A stretch of DNA of 17,396 nucleotides, from contig JASANZ010001817.1 of the NCBI GenBank assembly GCA_030849805.1, positions 1 through 17,396 on the forward strand. Reading direction: 5' to 3'. Of the stretch, positions 8,256-16,715 are shown in pieces. A model generated the notes under the pieces. The model worked only from the letters and a program-made list of their open reading frames with translations. It had not been told where the DNA came from and ran no database searches. Source of the stretch: Sergeia podlipaevii (lineage: Eukaryota > Euglenozoa > Kinetoplastea > Trypanosomatida > Trypanosomatidae). The translations under genes and the position numbers were made by a program. Each line of letters begins with the position of its first letter. Within the stretch, counting starts at the first letter, position 1.

Positions 8256-8345
8256 CTTTATAAAGAAGTCGAACTATCGATATTGCTGTTGCTATTTGCT
8301 GACAAGTGGAGCGGCATACAGGAAAAAAAAAAGCAGGAAAGACAA

Positions 8346-11300
8346 ATGACTAGTCCAAACCGGAGTACGAACAGCGATTTGTATCGCGATGGCCTTGCTG
8401 TGAACAAGCGCGATGGTAATGTGCATATCTCCACGATAGGTAACCCGCAGCCAGAGGCAGTCAACAGCAGTCAGTACCCCAGACCAAGTCTTCCCCCGCC
8501 GCTGCCTCCCATTGCTCGCACAGATCAGCAACCGTCGACGTCGAAGCAGGAGGGATCAGTAAATACGTCTAGTGTTTCACCAGAAAGGCGACCGTCAGCC
8601 ACGGCACGTCGGCCCCCGCAATCGACGAACGGAAATGCAAACAATCATAGTACTACCAGCGCGCCATCCGGGGTTCCACCCAGGCCCAGGTCAGCAGCGT
8701 CGCCGCCCCTCGCCCAAATAGCTAACCAAAGTGCAACCAGTGTGAGCAACAGCGTGGCGCCAACCAACAACAACAACAACAACAACGTAACCACCGCAAG
8801 CAACACCGTGAGGCGCCAGTTTGTCGTGTCGCCCACGCCAGCCTCTACCCCAAACGCAAGCGCGACAAAGCGCCGCAACAGCCGCTCGGTCATGACGCAC
8901 AAGTCGGAGCGGTCGAGCCGGAACGAAGGCGACGAGGAAGTCGAGGAGCTGATGCCGCTCCCGCTCTCTCGCACGCAGCCAGTGGAGAAGTTTTTTGTTC
9001 AGTTTTCAGAAGAAAACATCAACCGCGAGGATGCCGCAGGACAGCCACGAAACGAGGAGGAAATGTTACTGGAGCAGTTCGCCGAGTACACAGACGATGA
9101 CTCTTTTTTTTCCTCTGGCTCTACGGTGATTGAATGCGATCCGAAGCGCCTTGAGAAGAGCGGGCTGCGCGACCAGTCCGTGAACTCTGTGCACGAGACT
9201 CTACAGCTGCTGGAGGCAACCGGCGGCCGCTCTGCCGGTGGTGGCGGCAGTCACAACTCCAGTAACGATGGCAGCCGCACGTCTTGGATGTTTCAGATTC
9301 ACCACCGCGCCATAGCCTTAGAGCACTCCTCCTTTTTTGTCTTTCCTGCCCGCTGGACGCCGCGCGTGGTGGTCTACAACGTGATGCATCACTGGCTGAT
9401 GGAGCTCTTGATCTGCTTTATCATTTTTGCCTACGCTATTTTTGACGCCTCCTGGGCACGCTACACCGCGCCTCGGGGAAAAATGAAGCGCGAGGACTTT
9501 ATGCTATGGGCTGACGTCTACTACACGGTGCTGCTCGGTGTTGAGGTCCTTGCCCGTCTCTTCGCAAGTGGCTTTCTCTTTCACCCACGTGCGTTCTTTC
9601 GCTCCCCCTGGCACTGGCTTGACACCGCCACACTGGTGCTCACGATCATGGCGTGCACGTGGTGGCAGTACCTGTGGAACTTTACCGCGTGGAGACTTAT
9701 ACGGTGTATCAAGGGCCTCACGTACGTGCCGGTCCCACTGCGCATGAAGCTGCTGGCCAAGTCACTGCTGCGCTCCACCAATCGTCTCATCAATGTCACC
9801 GTTGTTCTGCTCTACTTTATCTTCTTTTTTGGTCTCTTAGGCTTGCAAATCTTCTCAGGCCAGCTGCATAGCCGCTGCGTGAATGAAATCACAGGTTTTG
9901 TGACCGACCAGATCTGTCGCGAAGTCTCCACAGGACAGTACTGGTTCTACTGGGGGTACCACTGTAACTCCGGCTTCAAGTGCGTCAATGGGCCCTTCCC
10001 CAATCCAAACTACGGCTTTCGCAACTTTGACGATATCGGTCACGCACTGCTGTGCGTCTTTCAGATTATGACTTTCCAGGACTGGACAAGTCTAATGAAC
10101 GAAACAAGCGACGGCACTGCGGTCCTGGCGTTCCTGTACTACGCATGCACCATTCTGCTCTGCACGTACATTGTCCCATCTCTCTACGTCGGTGTATTCA
10201 TAGAAAAGATCGAGCGCACCAGCCGCCTGTTTGTCCTCAAGCAACTTGAGGTCTTCGATAACATGCTCATGGAGCAGCGCCAGCGCATGTCCGCACTCGT
10301 GAAGCTTCACGACTTTGTGGAGAGAGATGAGCACGGACGTGTCTCGCACTACCCAGCTTACGAGGGCAAGCGGCTCACTGACGACGATATCTCCTCGAAC
10401 AGCCAACTGACGCGTTCCACCAGTGGCGCTCGGAACACGCGCAAGCCCATTAGCCAGACACCATGGACAGACGAGCAGCGTGTGCAGCTGCATCTGGCTC
10501 TTACTCGGCAAAGGCACGTGGCCGCAGAGGCGGAGCGGAAGCGAATGGACATGCGTGGCACAGGACTGGCAGACCAAATACTCGCTGCGGATGGCACCGT
10601 CGTCCACGCCCACCAGCACAAGACTCAAGTATCGACCGCTACCACCACTACAACGAGAGGTGCAACACGCAACATCGACGGCACAACCAACTTTGCCCTT
10701 GGTGGTCGGGTCGGCGCTGTGCAGCACCACAAGGCGTCCAACACAATTGGTGCCTCCCGCCAGTCAGAGCTGCCCTTTGCCGTGCGTCAGGAGGTGGAGG
10801 CAGAGAACATCCGCTTCCTGGACCCGTACAGCACAGCACTCACTGCGAACGCAAATACTAACAATAATAACAACAACAGTACGATGCTCAACGGTAGCGC
10901 AGCAGCAGTTGCGAACAACAACAACAATAACAACATGACTGGCATGAACGATTATATGGGAGGGAGTCAGAGTCGCATGTCTCGTCCACCACTGGGACCC
11001 GGAACAAGCGTTGTTGCCACTCGTGAATCCGCTGGTATCGTCCCTAACCGCGCTTCTATGTCAATGCGTGAGTCCATGATGAGAACGGGCAGCTCTAGGC
11101 AGGGGTCAGTGTCCGGCGTTGAGGGCAGTCACAGTCTACCACGCGCAGAGCAGAGCTATGTTCCGCCGCCCGTGCACCAGCAAGAAACCATCGCTCTCAT
11201 TGTCAACGATCCTGAAGGCGGCGACTTTGACTACGCCGACGGCTGCTGGGCAAAGTTTGGCATTATCAGAAACATCTGCCACATGTTCACTGAGGGCTAC

Positions 11301-14300
11301 CCCCGCATCCTCACCCAGTACTTATGGGAGCACCGCATGCTGCAGTACCGCTATGGACTGACTCCAATGAACTACACCAACAAGTACGAGGAGGCGGCAC
11401 TGTGCAAGCTGCGCCAGCGTCGCTTGCGTGAGAGACAGGAGGAGCGCGCAGAGATGCGAAGGTTTGGGCAGGCGGTGTCGGACGATGAAGACGATGAGGA
11501 CGTGTTTGGCGAGGACTACGACGGCACCGTGGAGGCTCAGTGGATGCGCGAGGAGGGTCTCGTTGCGGGTAGCATGTCGCCCATCCGCATGGCGCTCAAC
11601 ATCAAGGAGAACGCCCCCACTACGATCTTCAACTACATTTGGTACTTTCTCATCATTGCCAACGCCGTGTTTAACGCCTCTCGCTTCGACACAATGCCAG
11701 ACTACTGGGAAATGGGCACCTTTGTGGCGGGCGTGTGTTTCTCTGTGCTCTTTATGCTAGAACTCATCGTGCGTTTCATCGCACTGGGGCCCGGTCCTTT
11801 TCTCTCGGATCTGTTCAATCTCATTGAAGCCACCTTTGTCATCATCTCGCTCTTCCAATTGGGCTTTAGTCGCGCCAACACCATCTCCCTCTTCAACTGG
11901 GTCCGCTTCCTCCGTCTCTTCCGCGTCGCCCCCATCCGCCCTCTGCGTCGTGTTGCTCGTGTGCTCATCCACGCCTTTCCAGACATGGTGTACGCGCTCA
12001 TCTTCTTTTCCTTCTACATGTTTATGTGGCTTCTTATTGGCATGGGCTTCTTTGGCAGCCGCATCGGCTGGATAGACTACGCCACCTCTTCGTACTTTAC
12101 GCGCGGTAACTTTGAATCGTTTTCGCATGCCGCCTACGCCATCGCCCAAGCCTTCTCTGTCACGCGCGATCAATGGCTGTACATCTCATGGAGTGGCATG
12201 CGCGTTCGTGGTGGGTACACGGTGATGTACTTTATTGCGACCGTCCTCGTCGCTTTCATCTTCCGCTTCTTCTTTATTGCCGTTATGACGTACGCCTGGC
12301 AGACGCAGGAGGAGCGCGAGGACTACATGTTCATGACACGCAGCACCACAGGAGACTCCGCAGGCGGCGCTAACGCCAGCACCACTCGTCTGCGCTGGTT
12401 CGACTTCACCGTCTGGCGCTCCTTCAAGCACATCCACGGTGGCTTTGAGCGCCGCGATGTGGCGCCGGATGAAGTGTACTACCTGAACGAGGACATGCGA
12501 AGGCAGTTACGCCTTGTGGAGGCGAAGGATCGCTACTATACGGAAATTTTTGAGCAGCAGCAGCAGCTGCGCCTTGGCAGTGGATTCAGCGACGACGGCG
12601 GCAGGCAAGGCGATGGCCCCGTATACGTCAACTGGGGAGGCCAGCTATACCGCCAGCCGAGCGCTAGCAGGCAGAGCCAGGAGCAGCAGCAACGCGACGG
12701 AGACAACGCGGGTGGTACTCTACGCCCGCAGCTGAGGTTTGCACGAGAGTACCGCCGCATCCCCGCCACCACATACGGCGAAGACGCGGAGGAAGGGGAG
12801 AATGACATCCAGCTGCAGAACCAGAACCATACCGGTGGCGCCGCCACTGGCCTCAATAGCAGCGTGAACCACTACAGTCACGGCCGCCCACCATCCGTAC
12901 AACTTTCTGAGCAGAGCCGATCTATGGTGAATCCTCTAATTGGCAACCGACACAGCCTATCTCCTGCTCACGGTGGTGGTGCTGGCACGCGCAGTCAAGC
13001 CAACATAACCATTGGCGGTGGCGTCGGTGGCGGCAGCGTCATGACGGGTGCAGCCTCCTCCATGCAAAACGCGAACAACACGACAGGAGCGGCTTCGATG
13101 GGGACGCAGAGTGTCACTGCGCAGCTTCTACGACTCGGTAGGAGCAAGCCAGCACATGGGAACGCACACAATGAAACAGAGATGACCAACATGCAGGACA
13201 TTCAACCTTCATGCATGCCTGAAGGCGTGGAGGAGGAGGACTACGAGCACGTCCTGCTTGGTGGCCCCCGCTTCCGCTACAAGAGCGTCATAGAAGGTGG
13301 CCGTCGTGTCTTTGAGCGTTGCCTGGACTGTAATACGCACAAGCAGATGCCTCTTCGTGCGCCGCCGCTTGTTGCGCAGCGTACGGCCGACCAGCTGCAC
13401 GCTGAGCATTGTCACATGTCTGCCGTCCGCAGCTCCCGACAGCTTGTCCTGAAAGCGCTGGTTGGGTACACACGCATGCAGGACGAGCATGAGGTGGTGC
13501 CAACGAAACGGGTGGTGGAGACGGTGTTGGGTCAGGCCTGGAGTTGCGGTATGCTTCTCTTTGAGACCATTGACAATCTCTCCTGCGCGGACCTGCCAGA
13601 GTCGCTCCGGACGTGGGACCGCATGCTCGAGGCCCTCGAGGTACAGCAGTGGCTGCTTAGCCTGCATGTGGGTGAGGAACAGGTGGGCCGTGCGACGCTG
13701 GCGTACGTGCTCGCACATCAGGAAAAGCAAGATACGGTGGCCCGCGAGACCAGCTACAAGGAGTCTTGGCAAGATCACACCTTCTTTGTGCTCTCTCCAT
13801 CCAACCCATTTCGTCGCGCGCTCATCTACGTGGTGGAGTCGTGGTGGTTCGAGGCGTTCATTCTGTTCATTATCTTTGGTGCCTCTGTGTGCCTTGCGTG
13901 CTATACGCCAGGCAACAACGATCGAGACATGGGGGGTAGCTACAACAGTGGCAAGTACAAGGCACTTCACGTGCTCGATGACATCTTCTCCGTCATCTTT
14001 ACGGTGGAGATGGTGGTGAAGATGATTGCCATGGGTGTCATCCTGCCAGTCAAGCGGGCCTATTTCTGGCACCTGTGGAACATATTTGACTGCTTTATTG
14101 TCATCATCTCGCTCGTCTCGTGGGGCGACCACAACATCTTCCTGCGCTACCTCAAGGTGATGCGTTGCTTCTATATTCTAAGCCCACTTCGTCACTGGGA
14201 GTGGAACAAGAGCATGACACATGTGGCCAAGGCGGTCTGGGACAGCATCCCTACACTAGCAAATGTTTGCCTCATCATGCTCATGAACTACATCGTCTGG

Positions 14301-16715
14301 GCGATCATCTTTGTTTCCATGTTCATGAACAAGATGAACTTCTGCAGCAACGACAGCTTCCTGAACAAGACACTTTGCGAAGATATGGGCTACAAGTGGT
14401 ACCCAGCTCAGCGCAACTTCCGCAATTTCTATGAGAGTCTCCTCACCACCTTCGAGGTCAGCACCGGCACTGAATGGATGGATGTCATGTACGGAGCGGT
14501 TGACAGCTGGTCGACGCATCGGTCGCCCATCATGAACCGTCACCCATACCTCGGCCTTGTCATGATCGCCTACTACTACGTCTCCAACTTTATCCTCTTC
14601 TCGCTCTTTGTGTCCGCCATGATTTACTGCTACCTTCTCGCCAAGAATGCCGCGGAGGGTGTTGCGGGCATCACCTTTGAGCATCAGCTGTGGCTGCGGA
14701 TGCAGGGGATGATTCTCCAGCTCAAGCCTAGAGTGCGTCTTATTGCAATGAACAACGCACTCTCTCGCTTTCTGCACTTCCTCACGGCGAACAAGTGGTT
14801 CGAGGCGTTTATGGGGTTTATTCTTACGTGCAACATGGTCACCATGGCGCTCCACTGGTATGGCATGAACAATACACAACGTGTCGCCCTCGATGTCTTT
14901 CAGTACGTCTTTATTGGTTTTTTCACCGCGGAGGTGGTCTTCCGCCTTGTCGCGTACGGGCCCCGCTTCTTTACTCGCTGGGCATACTGCTGGGACCTTC
15001 TTATCGTGTTGCTCTCCTTTATTCAGATTGGTCTGAACACCACGAGGACTCACCGCGTCCCCTTTGATATGAACGTTCTGCGTGTGCTGCGCATGGGCCG
15101 CTTCTTGCATCTCGTCGACCTCATCCTACCCTTCCAGACGTATCTCACACTTTTTAATCACGTCATCCGCGCTGCTATCCCCGGCATTATCAACGTTACT
15201 CTTATCTACATGCTTGCGGTATACGTCTTCGCCATTCTCGGTCTGCACCTCCTCGGTTACATCGTCCCCTATGGCGGCTACATTAACAATACGTACAACA
15301 ACTTCCAGACCTTTGTCAACGCACTCATCATGGTTTTCCGCCTCTCGACGCTTGAGAACTGGGTCACCATGCTTCGCGGCAGTCTTAACAGGGGCAACTA
15401 CTGCGCTCGCGGCTATCGCTGCGGACCCACCGACTGGGCTCCGGTGTACTACGTTCCTATTGTCATCGCCTTCTTCCTCCTCATCAGCACGCTCTACATA
15501 GCTGTCATCGTCGACCACTACGTCACCGCGATACGACTTCGGGCGAGCGTCACGCGCATGCACGACCTCCGCAGCTTCACCGCCGCCTGGACACGCAGGG
15601 ACCCGAACGGTACTCTGATGCTACCCACCACTATGTTGCCTTCCATTCTAGAGGAGCTGCGGCTGCCGCTCGGTATCAGCAGTCGCTACAACCGCATTGA
15701 ACTCTTGCAGATCCTGCGCGAATACAACATCCCAGATCACGACGGAGAGGTGTACTATTATGAGGTACTCGTCCCCTTGGCGCGACGAGTGATGGCCATG
15801 GCCTTCCACGAAAACGAAGAAACCGCTGAGCAGCACTACGACCTTGCTTGGCGCCTGTCGGAGCGCTCACTTGGTGCCCTTCCTGTGTCCGCAAAGTACC
15901 CTGGTACGTCGTCAACCACGGTCGCGGAGCACTACGCAGCGTCCTACGTGCAGGCCGCCTACCGTCGCGACCGCGCCATGCGCAACCTGTACATTGCCAA
16001 GTCGGATATGTGGAAGCAGGGCAGGGAGGCGTGCAGTGCGAAGGGACTGCCCTTTGACGCATATGGCTTTGGGAGTGTCGGTCTTGCCTACGAGGATCCT
16101 CGCGATGGAGCAGTGCGCGGTGGCTTCTACATACCTGAAGGTGCGACCATGAACGCGACGAGCGGCCCTATCTATGGTGGCAATGTGAGAGCCGCACAGC
16201 TTCAGGCAGACCGTGAGGCCGCCGAGAGAGCCAAAGAGGGCCCTGCGACGATGCTCCCCGCTATGTACCGTTCTGCTATTCAAGAAACAGAGAAGCGGTT
16301 TGGTCCTGACGCGCCTGATGCTATTCGCCGCTATGAGCGCCGCAGCGACAAGCTGGAGCGGAAGCGTGCCCAGGAAGATATGGAAAGGCAGCAGTCGCAG
16401 ATACGCGAGGGCAGTAATCAGATCCATCCCTTAGATGACGAGCTGGTGGAGAGTGCCTGTGCCCTGCGCGCCTCGCAGCAGCAACAGCCTCGCGGAGGCA
16501 GCTCCAGACCTTGGAGTGCGTCGCACACTGGCGCGTCTACCTCTGGAGCGCTGCGTTCAAGCCAGTACAATACCAACGTCGATGATGTCAACTACCAGCC
16601 CCCGCTAGGTACGGATCCTGCGAGCATGATGGAAGGGGAGCTGCAGCGCCGGCAGGCATCAGCTATGGCGTCGAGATATGGTTCTCAGAGGCCAGCCCGC
16701 TCCCCAAGTAAGTAG
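8346..16715 (+). CDS. Four-domain voltage-gated cation (calcium-type) channel alpha subunit
   Basis: The product is 2789 residues with four homologous six-helix domains: I about 350-624, II 1095-1320, III 1833-2098, IV 2151-2396. Each shows an S2 acidic residue (E400, E1139, E1888, E2196), an S3 acid (D426, E1161, D1915, D2217), an S4 with basic residues every third position (R450/R453/K456; R1187/R1190/R1193; R1934/K1937/R1940; R2246/R2249/R2252), and a pore loop with a TxxxW filter (TFQDW, TRDQW, TGTEW, TLENW). The pore turrets carry cysteine pairs (C511/C524/C540/C546, C2000/C2011, C2353/C2359). The C-terminus resembles CaV channels: an EF-hand-like region (about 2411-2480) and an IQ-like motif at 2535-2546. 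No beta-subunit (AID) motif was recognised in the I-II linker. N-terminus (1-340), I-II linker (625-1090), II-III linker (1325-1830) and C-tail are long and mostly disordered. It should conduct cations across a membrane; calcium is likely but selectivity is unproven. A related trypanosome channel, FS179, was reported at the flagellum. ATG 8346 is preferred over an upstream in-frame TTG. Confidence 0.93.
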   Translation: MTSPNRSTNSDLYRDGLAVNKRDGNVHISTIGNPQPEAVNSSQYPRPSLPPPLPPIARTDQQPSTSKQEGSVNTSSVSPERRPSATARRPPQSTNGNANNHSTTSAPSGVPPRPRSAASPPLAQIANQSATSVSNSVAPTNNNNNNNVTTASNTVRRQFVVSPTPASTPNASATKRRNSRSVMTHKSERSSRNEGDEEVEELMPLPLSRTQPVEKFFVQFSEENINREDAAGQPRNEEEMLLEQFAEYTDDDSFFSSGSTVIECDPKRLEKSGLRDQSVNSVHETLQLLEATGGRSAGGGGSHNSSNDGSRTSWMFQIHHRAIALEHSSFFVFPARWTPRVVVYNVMHHWLMELLICFIIFAYAIFDASWARYTAPRGKMKREDFMLWADVYYTVLLGVEVLARLFASGFLFHPRAFFRSPWHWLDTATLVLTIMACTWWQYLWNFTAWRLIRCIKGLTYVPVPLRMKLLAKSLLRSTNRLINVTVVLLYFIFFFGLLGLQIFSGQLHSRCVNEITGFVTDQICREVSTGQYWFYWGYHCNSGFKCVNGPFPNPNYGFRNFDDIGHALLCVFQIMTFQDWTSLMNETSDGTAVLAFLYYACTILLCTYIVPSLYVGVFIEKIERTSRLFVLKQLEVFDNMLMEQRQRMSALVKLHDFVERDEHGRVSHYPAYEGKRLTDDDISSNSQLTRSTSGARNTRKPISQTPWTDEQRVQLHLALTRQRHVAAEAERKRMDMRGTGLADQILAADGTVVHAHQHKTQVSTATTTTTRGATRNIDGTTNFALGGRVGAVQHHKASNTIGASRQSELPFAVRQEVEAENIRFLDPYSTALTANANTNNNNNNSTMLNGSAAAVANNNNNNNMTGMNDYMGGSQSRMSRPPLGPGTSVVATRESAGIVPNRASMSMRESMMRTGSSRQGSVSGVEGSHSLPRAEQSYVPPPVHQQETIALIVNDPEGGDFDYADGCWAKFGIIRNICHMFTEGYPRILTQYLWEHRMLQYRYGLTPMNYTNKYEEAALCKLRQRRLRERQEERAEMRRFGQAVSDDEDDEDVFGEDYDGTVEAQWMREEGLVAGSMSPIRMALNIKENAPTTIFNYIWYFLIIANAVFNASRFDTMPDYWEMGTFVAGVCFSVLFMLELIVRFIALGPGPFLSDLFNLIEATFVIISLFQLGFSRANTISLFNWVRFLRLFRVAPIRPLRRVARVLIHAFPDMVYALIFFSFYMFMWLLIGMGFFGSRIGWIDYATSSYFTRGNFESFSHAAYAIAQAFSVTRDQWLYISWSGMRVRGGYTVMYFIATVLVAFIFRFFFIAVMTYAWQTQEEREDYMFMTRSTTGDSAGGANASTTRLRWFDFTVWRSFKHIHGGFERRDVAPDEVYYLNEDMRRQLRLVEAKDRYYTEIFEQQQQLRLGSGFSDDGGRQGDGPVYVNWGGQLYRQPSASRQSQEQQQRDGDNAGGTLRPQLRFAREYRRIPATTYGEDAEEGENDIQLQNQNHTGGAATGLNSSVNHYSHGRPPSVQLSEQSRSMVNPLIGNRHSLSPAHGGGAGTRSQANITIGGGVGGGSVMTGAASSMQNANNTTGAASMGTQSVTAQLLRLGRSKPAHGNAHNETEMTNMQDIQPSCMPEGVEEEDYEHVLLGGPRFRYKSVIEGGRRVFERCLDCNTHKQMPLRAPPLVAQRTADQLHAEHCHMSAVRSSRQLVLKALVGYTRMQDEHEVVPTKRVVETVLGQAWSCGMLLFETIDNLSCADLPESLRTWDRMLEALEVQQWLLSLHVGEEQVGRATLAYVLAHQEKQDTVARETSYKESWQDHTFFVLSPSNPFRRALIYVVESWWFEAFILFIIFGASVCLACYTPGNNDRDMGGSYNSGKYKALHVLDDIFSVIFTVEMVVKMIAMGVILPVKRAYFWHLWNIFDCFIVIISLVSWGDHNIFLRYLKVMRCFYILSPLRHWEWNKSMTHVAKAVWDSIPTLANVCLIMLMNYIVWAIIFVSMFMNKMNFCSNDSFLNKTLCEDMGYKWYPAQRNFRNFYESLLTTFEVSTGTEWMDVMYGAVDSWSTHRSPIMNRHPYLGLVMIAYYYVSNFILFSLFVSAMIYCYLLAKNAAEGVAGITFEHQLWLRMQGMILQLKPRVRLIAMNNALSRFLHFLTANKWFEAFMGFILTCNMVTMALHWYGMNNTQRVALDVFQYVFIGFFTAEVVFRLVAYGPRFFTRWAYCWDLLIVLLSFIQIGLNTTRTHRVPFDMNVLRVLRMGRFLHLVDLILPFQTYLTLFNHVIRAAIPGIINVTLIYMLAVYVFAILGLHLLGYIVPYGGYINNTYNNFQTFVNALIMVFRLSTLENWVTMLRGSLNRGNYCARGYRCGPTDWAPVYYVPIVIAFFLLISTLYIAVIVDHYVTAIRLRASVTRMHDLRSFTAAWTRRDPNGTLMLPTTMLPSILEELRLPLGISSRYNRIELLQILREYNIPDHDGEVYYYEVLVPLARRVMAMAFHENEETAEQHYDLAWRLSERSLGALPVSAKYPGTSSTTVAEHYAASYVQAAYRRDRAMRNLYIAKSDMWKQGREACSAKGLPFDAYGFGSVGLAYEDPRDGAVRGGFYIPEGATMNATSGPIYGGNVRAAQLQADREAAERAKEGPATMLPAMYRSAIQETEKRFGPDAPDAIRRYERRSDKLERKRAQEDMERQQSQIREGSNQIHPLDDELVESACALRASQQQQPRGGSSRPWSASHTGASTSGALRSSQYNTNVDDVNYQPPLGTDPASMMEGELQRRQASAMASRYGSQRPARSPSK
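8766..8786 (+). repeat. AAC run encoding seven asparagines (channel N-terminus)
   Basis: Seven consecutive AAC codons encode Asn 141-147 in the disordered N-terminal region of the channel. It is the first of three Asn runs in this protein. Confidence 0.9.
10860..10877 (+). repeat. AAC/AAT run encoding six asparagines (I-II linker)
   Basis: Six Asn codons (residues 839-844) lie in the disordered I-II linker, 12 residues before a Ser/Ala-rich patch and the next Asn run. Confidence 0.9.
10914..10934 (+). repeat. AAC/AAT run encoding seven asparagines (I-II linker)
   Basis: Seven Asn codons encode residues 857-863 of the channel, following an Ala-rich patch. With the previous run it makes an Asn-rich segment of about 30 residues. 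Confidence 0.9.

Larger units (their letters stand above)
6692..8345. other. Long intergenic spacer before the channel gene
   Basis: About 1.65 kb without a credible gene. Open frames here are short and translate to Phe/Lys/Ser-rich low-complexity sequence. Several pyrimidine-tract/AG pairs are spread through it: AGs at 7264-7265, 7725-7726, 7902-7903 and 8073-8074 follow good tracts. It also holds a CC-T9-A12-GG palindrome, an A14 run near 7990 and an (AT)10 run. The left part should be the 3' untranslated region of the tepsin-like mRNA and the right part the channel leader. No structured RNA was recognised. Confidence 0.7.

Noticed and set aside
8283..8345. 21-residue extension of the channel from a TTG
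   Set aside because: There is no ATG. The first in-frame ATG at 8346 follows an ATG-free leader and is the ordinary eukaryotic start.
13209..14132. Long open frame on the - strand (307 codons) inside the channel gene
   Set aside because: It is antisense to the clearly conserved domain III region. Its product is Arg/His/Glu/Val-rich with no recognisable motif, as expected for a shadow of a GC-biased codon pattern.
14256..15110. Long open frame on the - strand (284 codons) inside the channel gene
   Set aside because: It mirrors domains III and IV of the channel. The product is low-complexity His/Glu/Lys/Val-rich with no family resemblance and no splice-acceptor layout upstream on that strand.
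8346..16715. Identity as a NaV, NALCN or CatSper channel
   Set aside because: The filter does not fit DEKA or EEKE, CatSper subunits are single-domain, and the C-terminal EF-like/IQ region and the FVLSPSNPFRR motif before domain III fit the CaV branch best. Exact selectivity remains open.
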